Below are positions 52,430 to 64,000 of a DNA stretch of 64,000 nt, one piece after another. The notes under the pieces are model-generated. The model did not search any database and was not told the origin of the DNA. It worked only from the letters and a program-made list of their open reading frames with translations. Position 1 is the first letter of the stretch, and each line of letters begins with the position of its first letter. The translations under genes and the position numbers were made by a program. This DNA comes from Cryptomeria japonica (taxonomy: Eukaryota > Streptophyta > Pinopsida > Cupressales > Cupressaceae): assembly GCF_030272615.1 (NCBI RefSeq), contig NC_081412.1:696450083-696514082 (forward strand), given 5' to 3'.

Positions 52430-54969
52430 TCATACTAGGAAGCGGTAATGCCCCTAGCTTCTTCTAGAGTTACTCAAAAGTATCTTTACACAATGCCTTC
52501 GTGAAGATATCTATAATCAGCTCTTTTGTAGGTACATACTCAAGCTTTACTTTATTATCCAACACCTTTTCCCTCAAGAAGTGATATCGAATGTATATGT
52601 GCTTTGTTCTAGAATGTTGTATCGAATTCTTAGAAATGTTTATTGCACTAGTGTTATCACACATAATAGAGATATGTTCATTGAATGTTACACCAATATC
52701 CTTCAAAATTTGCTTCATCCATAGAATCTGTGTGCAACATGAAGATACTACAATGTATTATGCTTCAACTATAGATAAAGAGACAAAATCCTTCTTCTTA
52801 CTTGACTAAGCAACTAACCAAGAGCCGAGAAAGAGTGATCCACCATTGTACTTTTCTTGTCATCAACAATTTCGGCCCAATCTGCATTAGTATAAGTTGT
52901 CAATGTGAAATCTAAAATTCTAGGGTACCATAAACCAAACTCCTTTATTCCTTTTAGATATTTGAAAATTCTTTTCACTCCCACAACATGTGATTCTTTC
53001 AGTTCTTACTGAAATCTAGTGGCCAAACAAACTACATACATGACATCTGGTCTAGTAGCAATCAAATATAGCAGTCCTCCAATCATTCATCTATACTAAC
53101 TTGCATTTGCTTTAGGGGACTTATCATCTTTTGTCAATTTGCATCTGATAGTCATAGGTGTATACACCGCTTTAGAGTTCTCTAACCCGAACTTCTTCAA
53201 CAATTCCTTAATGTATTTAGACTGAGAAATGAAAATTCCTTTATCATTCTGATTTACTTGCAAATCAAGAAAGAAATTCAACTCACCAATCATATACATC
53301 TCAAATTCCTTATGCATCTCATTAACAATTTTTTTGCACATACCTTCATTTCCTCCAAAAATTATGTCATCAACATACCCTACAACAAATAAGATTTTAC
53401 CTGAATCAGTTTTGAAATATAAGTTGTTGTTAGTCGAACCTTTATGAAATCCTTGATTAATTAAGTACTTCTCTAGCCTTCCATACCGATCTCTAGGGGA
53501 TTGTTTCAATCCATATGGGGCCTTCTTTAATCTGCAAACAATGTTTGGATCATCTTTCAACTTAAATCCTTCTGATTGTTCAATGTAAACTTCTTCTTTC
53601 AGTTCTCCATTTAAAAATGTTGTTATCACATCCATCTAATAGACTTTGAAATCCTTAAAAGCTGCAAAACCTAAAAAACATTATGATTGTCTTCATCTGA
53701 GCAACCAGGACATATGTCTCCTCAAAATCAATGCCTTCAATTTGAGTATAACCCTTGCAAACCAACCTTTCTTTGTTTCTCACAACATTTCCATCTTCAT
53801 CCAGCTTGTTTCAGAATACTCACTTTGTTCCAATCACATTCTTATATGTTAGTCTGTTAACTAATTCCCACGTCTAATTCTTCCCAATCTAATCTATCTC
53901 TTCTTTCATTGCCTTCATCCAATTATGATCATTTCAAGCTTCTTCTACTATTTTTGGTTCAATCTTTGAAAGTAAACATAACAGGACTTGTTCTTGAGTT
54001 GCTTTTCTTCTTGTGATGATACCTTTTTTCTTCTCTCCAATAATATAATCCCCTGAATGATTCTTCTGAACATATCTTGGTATCTTTGATGTAGATGTTG
54101 GAGCTTCTTGAGCTTCCTTTTCTTCTTCTCCTTCTCTGATCTTTTCTTCAATTTTTTTGTCATCCGATTCATTAGACTCACATCCTGCCAATTTGTCAAA
54201 TTCTTTAAAAGTGTCTTCATCAACCTTCACATTTACACATTCAACAATCTTGTTCAGCCTTTCATTGTTACACTAGTATGCCTTTCTCCTTGTAGAGTAT
54301 CCTAGTAAAATTCCTTCATCAACTTCGTTGTCAAATTTTCCAAGATTATCCTCATCTCTTCGGATGTAGCACTTGCTTCGAAATACCTTGAAATATTTCA
54401 TTGTTGGAATTCTACCATGCCAGAGTTCATAAGATGTATTTTCATGTCTTTTTCGATATAGAATTATATTAAGAGATTAGACTGCAGTATGTATTGCTTC
54501 TCTCCAATATACTTTTGGGAGTTATGCTCCTTTGATCATTGTTATAGCTACCTCTTGAATTGTTCGGTTCATATTTTCCACTACACCATTTTGTTGAGTG
54601 GTTCTCGGGGCAGAAAATTGTCTTCTAATACCATGTTTTGCACAAAAGTTATTAAACTCATCAAAAATAAATTCTCCTCCTCTATCAAACCTCAAACACT
54701 TAATCTATCTATCAACTTCATTTTCAACTTTAGCCTTAAATATTTTGAGTTTTTCTAATGCTTATGACTTCTCTCTCAAAAATGCAACCCATGACATTCT
54801 AGAATAATCATCAATCAACAATATGAAATACTTCTCAACTTATATACTCCTTGTTCTATTCGGACCACATAGGTCAGTATGCACTAAATCCAACAATCTA
54901 GCGGACGAATGCTCCTTTCCTCTGTAAGTTCCTTTCGTCTGCTTCCCAACTTGACATTCTCTACAAATG
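52430..54969 (-). pseudogene. Copia element F integrase, RT and RNase H (broken, minus strand)
   Basis: From right to left: GAG-pre-integrase and integrase remnants (54969-54240) including an SAPRTTQQNG-like region near 54600; an acidic linker (54230-53934) with IPRYVQKNHSGDYIIGEKK; RT (53635-53096) with [20 protein letters not shown] and [11 protein letters not shown]; and RNase H (52718-52470) with [12 protein letters not shown] and HSRTKHIYIRYHFLREK. RT motifs are intact but the frame is broken between RT and RNase H and within integrase. It is more diverged from H, E and G than they are from each other. Confidence 0.85.
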
Positions 54970-55266
54970 CATGGAGGCTTCACTTACTGAACCTGGGTTA
55001 TAGCACGTGCGTTCATGGCATACTAAAGAATCCCCCTTTTTCAAAAAATATTTCCCTAAGCTCCTTTTTTGTCACCCCCTCCCAATACACATCCTGAATT
55101 AAAAGCCCCCATATTTTCACCAAATATTGTATTTTTTCATAGCTGGAATTAAAAACACCCCTATTTTTTTCGATAGGTAATATATTGCACCCTCATTTTT
55201 GGGATATTAAACCCCCCAATATGAATGCATGTGATATAATATTACTTAGCCAGTGAATCCTCCATG
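54970..55266. mobile_element. 297-bp MITE-like TIR element in F integrase region
   Basis: Terminal inverted repeats of 15 bp with one mismatch: CATGGAGGCTTCACT at the left and the complement CATGGAGGATTCACT at the right. It is flanked by 8-bp duplications TACAAATG (54962-54969) and TACAAATT (55267-55274). It splits the F frame between the Cys and Arg codons of a KICREC motif, and precise removal of the element and one repeat restores that frame locally. No coding capacity. An 8-bp TSD and CA-starting TIR suggest hAT origin. The interior has several C-runs (CCCCCT, ACCCCCTCCC, AACCCCCC). Confidence 0.75.
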
Positions 55267-55629
55267 TACAAATTTTGTTATCCGGTTTGGTCAACCTTGG
55301 TAAATTTCTTGATGCACTTGATGAACTAATCTTCACTAACACACATCCTCCTATGCCAGAGCCAACTATCACTGATCTAAGATAACAAACAATGATTTGT
55401 AGCTCCTTCCAACAGGTACATGTTTCCACCAGTCCTTTTCCCTATTGCAATAACAATTCTGGATCCTTTATGGATCTCACAACCATCATCCTATAAAACA
55501 ACATTGTAACCATTTTTGCACATCTGTCCACTCAAAATATTATGATGCAAACCCTTCACATAGTAAACATTGTTAGTATTATACTTTTCATCAAAATAAA
55601 TAGAAATAATTCCCACAATTTGTGATGTC
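55267..55629 (-). pseudogene. Copia element F GAG-pre-integrase segment (broken)
   Basis: Minus-strand fragments between the two insertions, including NLPRLTKPDNKIC next to the MITE, which corresponds to the Copia GAG-pre-integrase domain. Frames are broken. It ends at the TSD ATGTC (55625-55629) of solo LTR L. Confidence 0.65.
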
Positions 55630-56524
55630 TGTTGGGAAAAATGGTGTCTCAACCTTGCATTTATGCGAGGTTACTATTTATAGTAAGTTTTCATTTGAGC
55701 ACGAAATGGTGCGAAACTCTCCCTGAAGCTTCTAGTTGGCTAGATAAGCATTCCGGTAAAGTTGTGTCGCAAGGTCACAGCTAGTTTTGAAGATATTAAA
55801 GTTTTCATCTTGGAGGGGTGTGATAAAATGTTTAAACTTAATTTTGGGGGCTTTAGAGGCTTTGAAACGCCTTGAAAAGTGGTCGTAACCGGCGCAGCCA
55901 AATACAAGGTGATAGAGCACTTCGCGATCTTTCCAGTGCTTCAAACGGTTCGTCAATCGGACACCCGGTTCTCAAGTTATGGCCTCCGGAAGTTTGTACT
56001 CCTGAAATAGGAAAAATAATTTGTATCAGATACATAAATGAGCTGTAAAAGGGAGTGGCACATGTTGATGTGTGCTTTAACATGTCATAGGGCATCTAGA
56101 AGGGAGATAAGGTTGGCTACACCTTATTGGGTGGTTTTAGCCCATGGTTTTGTAATACCGTTTGACGGTTTCTTGTATTGTATCTCCTATTTATGAGGTG
56201 TGTGAGATAGAGGTTGTGTGTAAGAGAGTCTTATGGCTATTGAGTTGCCTCTGAATCTCTGATTAGTGGTACTCCTGCGAAGAGCTTGCTCTGCAAGTAT
56301 GTTGTAATCTGTTTTGATTGCTGAATAAAATATTGAGCTGCTTTTGAAGTGTGGGGTTTTTCTCTCGAAAGGGTTTTCCCCACGTAAATCACTGTGTTGT
56401 GGTATGAATGCTATTATATCTATTTCTATTTTTTGTAACTGTTGTAACGATCTAAAAAAGTTTTGCATTACCCTCCTCTCAAGGTTAGTGTAGGAAGTTG
56501 TTTCCGCTACTTAACTTCCTTACA
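55630..56524 (+). repeat. Solo LTR L in Copia element F
   Basis: An 895-bp insertion, TGTTGGGAAAAATGG to TTCCTTACA, with perfect TSD ATGTC (55625-55629 and 56525-56529). A GGGTTTTTCTC/GGTTTTCCCCACGT block at about 56355-56385 reads on the plus strand like the conserved block in the other Copia LTRs, which sets the orientation. No internal domain remains. This family does not match any other LTR in the window. Confidence 0.87.
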
Positions 56525-56690
56525 ATGTCTGAACATATTTGAACCTAATAGAACCACCATCATACATATCAATTTTCACAAACTTACTTTTCTTACCAAC
56601 CGTATGATTTAAAAATCCACTATCAATCAGCCATTCATTTCTATCTCTTCTAGCATGTAAAGCAATAGCAATTATCTTAGGAATATCAAT
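56525..56690 (-). pseudogene. Copia element F protease fragment
   Basis: Minus-strand EWLIDSGFLNHTVGKKSKFV is the Copia protease active-site region with D-S-G kept. A YDGGSIRFKYVQT segment follows and is cut by solo LTR L. Upstream gag of F is not found. Confidence 0.75.
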
Positions 56691-57127
56691 CCTAGGTATG
56701 AGAATACTAATTGGATTCAAGGGATGAGTTGATTTTCCCTCTTTTGTGAGTTGAATTGCTGAAATTAGGTTAAACTGCTGAAAATGAAGGTAAAAATGAG
56801 GAAACAATGAGCTACAGTCGTCAAATTGAGGCACGCACTTGGATCTGAGCAATATATGCAAATTCAGACCAGAACAAGGAGTATAATTAAAATGGAATTG
56901 CAATTGAATTTTAGTAGAATATATTTATTTTGAGGAAAATAATAGATTTGAATTTGAATGACTGTAATTGAAGTTGATACCTTGATGAAGCTTGCTTGAA
57001 TCCTCATGCCAAGGGTTTGGGATGTTATGCAAAATGTCTTCATGCAAGGTTGATCATGGATGCCATCTTGAATGTTTGAACATGACTTGACCTCTCCTTC
57101 AATGCTTGATGAATGTTTGATTGCTTG
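56691..57127. other. Unassigned spacer between F and G
   Basis: No frame or domain. On the minus strand the part around 57120-56960 weakly resembles LTR text of element C (repeated CATTCAA/CATTCATCAAGC words followed by AAGGTATCAACTTCAATTAC), so it may be an old Gypsy LTR fragment that replaced the 5' end of F. The last five bases, GCTTG, are the predicted TSD of G. Confidence 0.4.
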
Positions 57128-58474
57128 TGTTGGCATAACTGATGGACATGATGATGGGATGAGAAGATGATTGGTAAAGTTGATATGATTAGGTATATGT
57201 TATCATTGATGTCAACTAGTTTGACCGAATGCAAAACTAGCAGAGGAGAGAAGGAGAAGCTGAATCATGCATATGACTTGGAAAATATGTGTTGATTCAG
57301 GTATTGTGGTTTAGAATATATGTTCATAACAATGGCATGAGTCTATGATTGAAATCGCATCAAGTTTGGTGAATCAGAAAGCACATTTATAATTGACTGT
57401 TATGAACTCTATGAAGAAGAATGAAGATCGGTATCATATCTTTAACAGGTAATGATTTAAGGTTTGGCAGTGGATCTTATCATGATCATAAATTAGTGAT
57501 GATGTGTCATAATCTGTGTATAATGATAAGATGGTATTTGAGTGCATACAAGGATGGGATTTCTTGGGAAACAACAAAGTGCTTAGAAGAATGATACAAG
57601 GGTTTGATTGCTTATCAAATCAATGTGCGGTGATCATTCAATGACGAAATTCATCTAGAAATTTGTTGTAATGATCTGTAATATATTTTGGCTAAGTGTT
57701 TTGCCATGCTAAATGTAAATTCATTGTATCTTGTTGATGTAATTAGGGTTTGTAGCCGCCCTAACTAAAAAGTGTATTTAGGGCTAGTTGGAGAAGAGAT
57801 TTAGTGTCGATGGTTTGAGAAGAAGGTATTGTCGAACTAGTTTGAAGTGTTTGCATGTGTGTAGCAGAGTTATGTTGAAAAGGATTTGTACTAGCAAGCA
57901 AGGAAGTGTTGTAATTAGATCATTTGCCTTGTTGTTCAACAACAGTTACAACAGTTTGAAATCCCTTAACTGGGTAGATCCTAATAGGTCTAATATTGTA
58001 AATCCCTTCACTGGGTAGCTCATTAACTTGAGTTTCAAATCCTCTAACAGGGTTACTCTTAATAGGGTAGAGCTCCTAACAGGGCTGAGGCAAAATCCCT
58101 TGACCAGGTGACTCCTAACAGGGTCTACTCTTAATCGGGCATATTGTAAGCTCTTAATCGGGCTAGGCCTTTAACCAGGCACATTCCAAAAGAGTACAAA
58201 TACATATTGTGGGTGCTAATTCCCACCGTGGTTTTCCCAGTTGGGTTTCCATGTCAAAAATCCATGTGTTCATATGGTGGATCCATTGTTGATTTGTGCA
58301 TTTGATATCTTTACTTTGTTTGCATATTGATGAACACTTGAGTGAATGGTTTGTTAAACCAGGTTAGAAGATTGTTTGAGTACTTACCAATACAGTTTTG
58401 TGAAGTGTTGTTGATTTGTTTTATTACTGATTCACCCCCTCCCCCTTAGTAATAACCAGATCACCATAATAACA
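57128..58474 (+). repeat. 5' LTR of Copia element G
   Basis: 1347 bp, TGTTGGCATAACTG to ATAATAACA. It contains the degenerate repeat array (57956-58195) with GGGT-type words, the GTGGTTTTCCC/GGGTTTCCATGT block near 58229-58254 and a C-rich ATTCACCCCCTCCCCC segment at about 58430-58446. Confidence 0.92.
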
Positions 58475-58476
58475 AT

Positions 58477-58488
58477 TGGTATCAGAGC
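58477..58488 (+). promoter_or_regulatory. Primer-binding site of Copia element G
   Basis: TGGTATCAGAGC, initiator-Met tRNA complement, two bases after the LTR, as in E. Confidence 0.9.
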
Positions 58489-58538
58489 ACTAGGTCCTCT
58501 TTGTGCAGAAGCTTAACTGCTTGAGGTAAAGATCCAAG

Positions 58539-60962
58539 ATGATGAAGAAGGAGGGTCCTACGTTCACAAAGGATAACTACAGAATCTGGAGCGACAGAAT
58601 GAAGATCTACATCAAAGGCATGGGGCCATGGTTCTGGTAGCATGCGGTTAATAAGTACACACCTCCTACCGGTACTCTAACTACAGATCAACTCAAGGAG
58701 CAGCAGGAGAATATTCAAGCATTAGAAGCCATTGTAAGTACTCTTTCTGATTCTGAGTGTATTGATGTTCATAGTATAGAAACTGCTTATGAAGTTTGGG
58801 AAAAGTTGGAGTTGATTTATGGTGGAGATGAGCATGTGCAAAAAGCTAAAGAAGAAAGCCTAAGAGGCAAGTTTGATGACACAAGGATGATGGAAGGTGA
58901 GAACATCACCCAGTACAAACAAAGAATAAAAGAAGTAGTTGGAGGAATCAAAAGTGTAGGTGGAACCATAGTAGAAGACACAGTAGTAAGTAAAATGATT
59001 AGAACCTTACTGTCTGCTTATGCTATTAGAGTATCTGCTATCCAAGAAATAAGGTCAGTCAGCAAAGATAAAGTTATAGTTGATTCATTGATAGGCAAGC
59101 TTACTACTTTTGAATTGAATAGCTTTGACAATAGTGTACCTAAAGTAGAATATGCTTTCAAAGCATCAATATCTAATGCACAGGTAAGAAAAGAAAAGGA
59201 TGTCTATCTTAACCATGAATATAGGTCAAGTCATCATGGCGGTGGTAATGAAGAAGTGGATGATGAACATAACTTGATGAAAATTGAGGCTTTATTGGCA
59301 AAGAAACTTCCTAGAGGCACCGGTAAGTACAAAGGCAAGCTTCCTCTTAAGTGCTTCTCATGTAACAAAATAGGACATATTGCTACCAATTGTCCTAATA
59401 GTGATCAGAAGGAAAAGTTCAGAAAGTTTAAGGGAAAAGGTAAGAAACAATGCTATGTTGCAATAGATGAAGGTGTTACCGATGAGGAATTAGAGGATGA
59501 AGATAATGAGGAAATTGTTTTTGTAGCAGTTAAGGAAGATCTCTCTGACAAGAAAGCTTTAGTGTCTCATATTGACAACAGTGATGAGTGGGTCATTGAT
59601 AATGGTTGCTCACACCACATGACCGGTGACAAGAACAAGTTCACCTCACTTGAATAATTTGATGGTGGAGTAGTGAGATTTGGCAACAATACAACATGCA
59701 TGGTAAAAGGTAAAGGTTCAATTTCCTTAAATGGAAGAAGTAATGTTGATGATGTGTATTGGGTTGAAGGATTGAAGCATAACTTGTTGAGTGTTGAAGC
59801 ATAACTTATTGAGTGTTGGTCAGCTAAATGATAAAGGTTATCATCTTGAGTTCAAGAATGAAGTGTGCAAGATTTTAGTAAGCAAAGGAGAACTGATTGT
59901 TGTCAATAGATAGACAAAAGGTAACTTATTCCATCTAAACACTAATGTTAACAGTTGTTTGGTTGCAAAAGTTGAGGATAGTTGGTTATGGTATAGAATA
60001 TTTTGTCATGTAAATTTTGATAATTTGGTCAAGGTCAGAAAGTCAAGTATGGTAGAGGTATGCCACAACTAGTCAAACCAGACAATGTGATTTGTAAGGA
60101 GTTTCAATTGAGTAAGATGACTACTTCCTCTTTCAAAAGCAAATCATTTTCTTCTAAAAATATTTTAGATTTGGTGCACACTGATTTACGTGGTCTTATG
60201 AGGACTAGGAGTTTTTAAGGTGATAAATATTTCATGATATTTACTGACGATTATTCAAGAATGATGTGGGTTATATTTTTGAAGGAGAAGTTTGATGCTT
60301 TCGGCAAGTTTAAGGCATTCAAAACCTTAGTGGAGAAAGAAACCGGTAAGAACCTAAAGTGCCTCAGATCTGACTGGGGTGGAGAATTCACATCAGCTGA
60401 ATTTGTGAAATACTGTGATGAGAATGGAATCAAGAGACAACTATCTGCACCAAGGACACCACAACAGAATGGGATTGCAAAAAGGAGGAATCGGACCATA
60501 GTTGAAGCAACAAGAACAATGTTGATACAAGGGGATGTACCTAAAATATTTTGGAGAGAAGCAGTCAGCACTGTAGTATACATAATGAACCAGATATTGG
60601 TCAAGAAAGGTAGTGACAAAAATCCCTATAAATTATGGTATGGTCATACTCCTAATGTTAGTCATTTCAAAGTCTTTGGCAGCAGGTGTTACATAAAGAG
60701 AGATGAGTATACTGGAAAATTTTGATCCTAAAGTGATGAAGGAACTTTCCTTGATTACTCAACTAAGATCAAAGCATTTAAGTGCTTTAACAAAAGAACC
60801 AAGAAGATTGTGGAAAGTGTTAAAGTGAAAATTGATGAGTATTCTCACAAATCTGATGATACCAGCAACTCTGATGTAGTAGATGATCAGAAGCTAGTAA
60901 TCATTGAACCAAAAGTTCAAAATGATGTTGAGCAGAACAGTGCGGAGGATGTTGTTTAACTA
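58539..60962 (+). pseudogene. Copia element G gag, protease and integrase (broken)
   Basis: The ATG at 58539 opens the frame; TAG at 58638-58640 interrupts it at codon 34. The gag frame then runs to a TAA at 59655-59657 and includes a complete zinc knuckle CFSCNKIGHIATNC. Protease reads WVIDNGCSHHMTGD, with D-N-G where D-S-G is usual. A 22-bp tandem duplication (59772-59793 and 59794-59815) shifts the frame in the GAG-pre-integrase region. Integrase keeps the first Asp (HTDLRG near 60177) and second (RSDWGGEF), but the catalytic Glu is Lys (60480-60482 in QNGIAKRR). A frameshift near 60722 and a stop at 60958-60960 follow. Confidence 0.9.
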
Positions 60963-62670
60963 GTGGAAGAAGAGGAACAACAAGAAGAAGAGGCTTCTAC
61001 ACCAAAACCGGTTATACCTAGATATGTAAAGTTGAATCACTCTATAGATCAGATAATTGGAGACATGAATATTGGAGTACAAACAAGAAGAAAGATCAGA
61101 GAAAGTGCTTGTCTGATTTCCACAATTGAACCTAAGACAGTGCAGGAAGCTCTCAAGGATGATGATTGGATAAAGGCTATGAAGGAGGAGCTTGATGAAA
61201 TAGAGAAGAACAACACTTGGTCACTTATCCCCAGACCAGCTGATAAAAATGTGATTGGTACTAAGTGGGTGTTTAGGAAAAAATTGAATGAAGATGGTGA
61301 AGTGGTTAGGAACAAGGCTAGATTAGTTTGCAAAGGATATGCACAAGATGAAGGTGAGGATTATGTCGAAACCTTTGTACCGGTTGCTAGACTTGAAGGA
61401 GTAAGAATGCTAATTGCATTTATAACATTCAAAGGATTCAAGGTATACCAAATGCATGTCAAGTCTGCATTTTTGAATGAAATTCTAGAAGACGAGGTTT
61501 ACATTGAACAACCAGATGGGTTTGCATTGACTGAAGACAAGGACATGGTGTGAAAACTTCATAAAGCTTTATATGGATTAAAGCAAGCTCCAAGGGCATG
61601 GTATGAGAGACTGAGACTCCATTCACACCTGATAAAGATTGGATTTCAAAGAACTAGTGAGGACAACAACATTTACTTGAAGACAAAAGGAGACAAGTTA
61701 TTGATTGCATAAGTGTTTGTAGATGATGTCATATTTGGAGGAGATGATGACATGAGTTTAAATTTTGCAGAAGAAATGAAAAAGGAATTTGAAATGTTTT
61801 TGATAGGTGAAATCAAAATTTTCATTGGTTTGTAGGTCCAACAGATGAAAGGAGGAATCTTTATTAGCCAATCCAAATATGTGAAGGAGGTATTGAAAAC
61901 CTTTGGAATGGAAGACTCTAAACCGGTTGGAACTCCAATGGTTACTAGTTGCAGATTATCCAAGGACGATGATTCAGATCCAGTGGATGAAACTGAGTAT
62001 AGATCAATGATTGGTAAACTACACTATGTTGTTCATAGCAAACCAGACATTTCTCAAGCAGATGGTATAGTGGCTAGTTATCAGAAAAGTCCTAAAGAGA
62101 CTCATATGGTGGCAGTGAAGAGAATTTTGTAGGTATCTTAGAGGAACTATTGATTATGGATTATGGTATCCATACAAAGGAAACTTCTCTTTGAAGGTGT
62201 TCACAGATGCTGATTAGGTAGGTAATGTAGATGGCCAGAAGAGCACAACTGGTGGTGCATTATTTCTAGGAGGAAGACTGGTATCTTGGACTAGTAAGAA
62301 ACAAAGTTGCATTTCTTAGTCTACAATAGAAGCAGAGTATGTGGCTACATCTATGAATTGTACTCAAGCAATATGGAGGAGACATGTATTATAAGGATTC
62401 AAGGAGAATATGACAGAACTAGTGGTCATATATTGTGATAATACAAGTGCAATAAACATTTCAAATAATCTTGTATTGCATGCTAGAACAAAGCATATTA
62501 AACTGAAGCATCATTATCTGAGAGAAAGAGTGCAGGAAAAGAAAGTTAGGATAGATCACGTGTCAAGCAAGGAGCAGTTGGCTAACATCTTCACTAAGCC
62601 ATTTCTTAAAGCAACCTTTGAGTATCTCAAAAGCAAGATAGGAGTTATACCCCTACAAAAGGTCAACTAA
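60963..62670 (+). pseudogene. Copia element G reverse transcriptase and RNase H (broken)
   Basis: RT begins after an acidic linker (VIPRYVKLNHSIDQIIGD). The first catalytic Asp is His (61455-61457, YQMHVKSAFLN). TGA at 61551-61553 and TAA at 61710-61712 interrupt it, the latter just before VFVDDVIFGG. RNase H has further stops, including one within the TDAD-type motif near 62216. The last segment ends GVIPLQKVN at 62668. Losing catalytic residues in protease, integrase and RT makes G thoroughly dead. Confidence 0.9.
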
Positions 62671-62991
62671 GATGTTGCTGTAACATCAATCCAGTGAACT
62701 AATTGAAGATCTTTCACTATGGATTTATGAGAAAAGGGCTACTCCTCAAGAGAGCAACAGAGATGAAGAAAACAATAGCAGCAAAAGATTAATTTGACAC
62801 TTTGCACCTTTGTCATTATTGTCAAATGGGGAGAAGAACAATGAAGAGTAGAAAGAGAAGAATTGATGAAGGGAGAAGAACAAGTGAAATATAATAGAAG
62901 AAGAAAAGAATAGTACAACAGTCGTAACAGTTAGAGTTCCAGTTTTGCATGGTGAGCTTTTGGTGTTGCCATCAATGCCAAAGGGGGAGAT
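62671..62991 (+). promoter_or_regulatory. Element G 3' untranslated region with two polypurine tracts
   Basis: AAATGGGGAG at 62824-62833 (one substitution) and AAAGGGGGAG at 62980-62989, two bases before the LTR. Several GGGAGAAGAA words lie between. Confidence 0.8.
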
Positions 62992-64000
62992 TGTTGGCAT
63001 AACTGATGGAGATGATGATGAGATGAGAAGGTGACCAGTAAAATTAATATGATCAAGTATATCTTGTCAATGATGTCAACTAGTTTGACCAGATGCAAAA
63101 CTAGCAGAGGAGAGAAGGAGAAGCTGAATCATGCATATGACTTATAAAATCTATGTTGATTCAGGTGTTGCGGTTCAGAATATATGTTCATAATAATGGC
63201 ATGAGTTTGTGATTTAAATTGCATCAAGTTTGGTGAACCCGAAAGCACATTTATAATTATTGTTATGAACTTTGTGAAGAAGAATGAAGATCGGTATCAG
63301 ATGTTTAACCAGTAATGATTTAAGCTTTGGTCGTGAATCTTATCATCATCATAACTTAGTGATGACATGTCATAATCCATGTATAATGATAAGATGGTAT
63401 TTGAGCACGTCCAAAGATCGGATTTCTTGGGAAATAACAAAGTTATTAGAAGAATGATACAAGGGTTTGATTGCTTTTCAAATCGATGTGCAACGATCAT
63501 TCAACGATGAAAATCATCTAGAAATTTGTTGTAATGATCTGTAATGTATTTTGGCGAAGTGTTTTGTCGCACTCTAAATCTAAATTCATTGTATCTTGTT
63601 GATGTAATTAGGGTTTGTAGCTGCCCTAACTAAAAAGAGTATTTAGGGCTAGTTGGAGAAGAGATTTTGTCGGTGGTTTGAGAAAAAGGTATTGTCAAAC
63701 TAGTTTGAAGTGTCTGCATGTGTGTAGTAGAGTTGTGCTGAAAAGGATTTGTACTAGCAAGCAAGGAAGTGATGTAATCAGATCATTTGCCCTAATATTC
63801 CCTAACAATTACAGCAGTTTGAAATCCCTTAACCAGGTAGATCCTAACAGGTTTGATATTGTAAATCCCTTCACCGGGTGGCTCCTTAACTTGAGTTCAA
63901 AATCCTCTAACAAGGTTATTCTTAATAGGGTAGAGCTCCTAATAGGGCTGAGGCAAAATCCCTTGACCGGGTGACTCCTAACAAGGTCTACTCTCAACTG
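62992..64000 (+). repeat. 3' LTR of Copia element G, truncated by the window
   Basis: Starts TGTTGGCATAACTG and matches 57128 onward with moderate divergence. About 1009 of 1347 bp are present; it stops inside the degenerate repeat array. Confidence 0.92.

Larger units (their letters stand above)
57128..64000 (+). mobile_element. Copia element G, inactive, running off the window
   Basis: 5' LTR, initiator-Met primer site, gag, protease, integrase, RT, RNase H, doubled polypurine tract and the first 1009 bp of the 3' LTR. The right TSD is outside the window. It is close to E in its coding region but has a different LTR. Confidence 0.92.

Noticed and set aside
56187-56468. Minus-strand 93-codon frame
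   Set aside because: It lies entirely in solo LTR L and has no domain.
1-64000. Captured host gene fragments or a non-retroelement system
   Set aside because: I looked for non-retroelement domains in all longer frames and recognised none. Unknown parts of B and D are better explained as element proteins because they share frame and strand with gag or protease motifs.

Overview
This is a gene-empty stretch of a large, repeat-rich plant nuclear genome. I see no host gene, RNA gene or CRISPR array. Almost all of it is LTR retrotransposons inserted into one another. The base composition is AT-rich, the LTRs are 0.9-1.7 kb, and the lineages are plant-type: Copia elements primed by initiator-Met tRNA, a Gypsy chromovirus, and Tat-like Gypsy elements. 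This fits a large-genome seed plant, perhaps a gymnosperm, but I cannot name the species.

I solved the nesting by pairing LTR ends with 5-bp target-site duplications (TSDs). The element letters are mine. The oldest layer is F, a decayed minus-strand Copia element whose 3' LTR now lies in three pieces (3348-3569, 16106-16189, 52009-52154). Chromovirus A (3570-16105, TSD CCAAG) and Tat-like element C (16190-52008, TSD CTACC) landed inside that LTR. The right-hand end of a third element, Copia H (1-3347), abuts the leftmost piece. A carries a nested solo LTR (J), a 1.66-kb tandem duplication that includes part of J, and an antisense solo LTR of the H family (I, 12141-13676, TSD AACCT). The 5' LTR of C is split by D (16880-36549), a minus-strand gag-only element present as a partial concatemer. 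One LTR of D is in turn split by B (18517-26840, TSD GAACT), the youngest-looking insertion, with two 1672-bp LTRs about 1% different by eye. Near its 3' end C also holds Copia element E (42319-50744, TSD TAGTA), whose gag is interrupted by solo LTR K. F itself holds a 297-bp TIR element (54970-55266) and solo LTR L (55630-56524, TSD ATGTC). The window ends in Copia element G (57128 onward).

Only the Copia elements and chromovirus A encode reverse transcriptase. B, C and D have LTRs, primer sites and gag or protease-like reading frames but no recognisable polymerase, so if they moved they must have used enzymes made elsewhere. Nearly every frame is broken by stops, frameshifts or lost catalytic residues. 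The exceptions are the H RT-RNase H frame, which is open to the window edge, and the long B frame, broken by a single amber codon.

The best candidates for something new are the D concatemer with a 37-nt match to tRNA-Lys, the pol-less B family with its repeat-built proteins, the degenerate repeat array shared by several Copia LTR families, and the microhomology-bounded duplication in A. I found no sign of a non-retroelement system.
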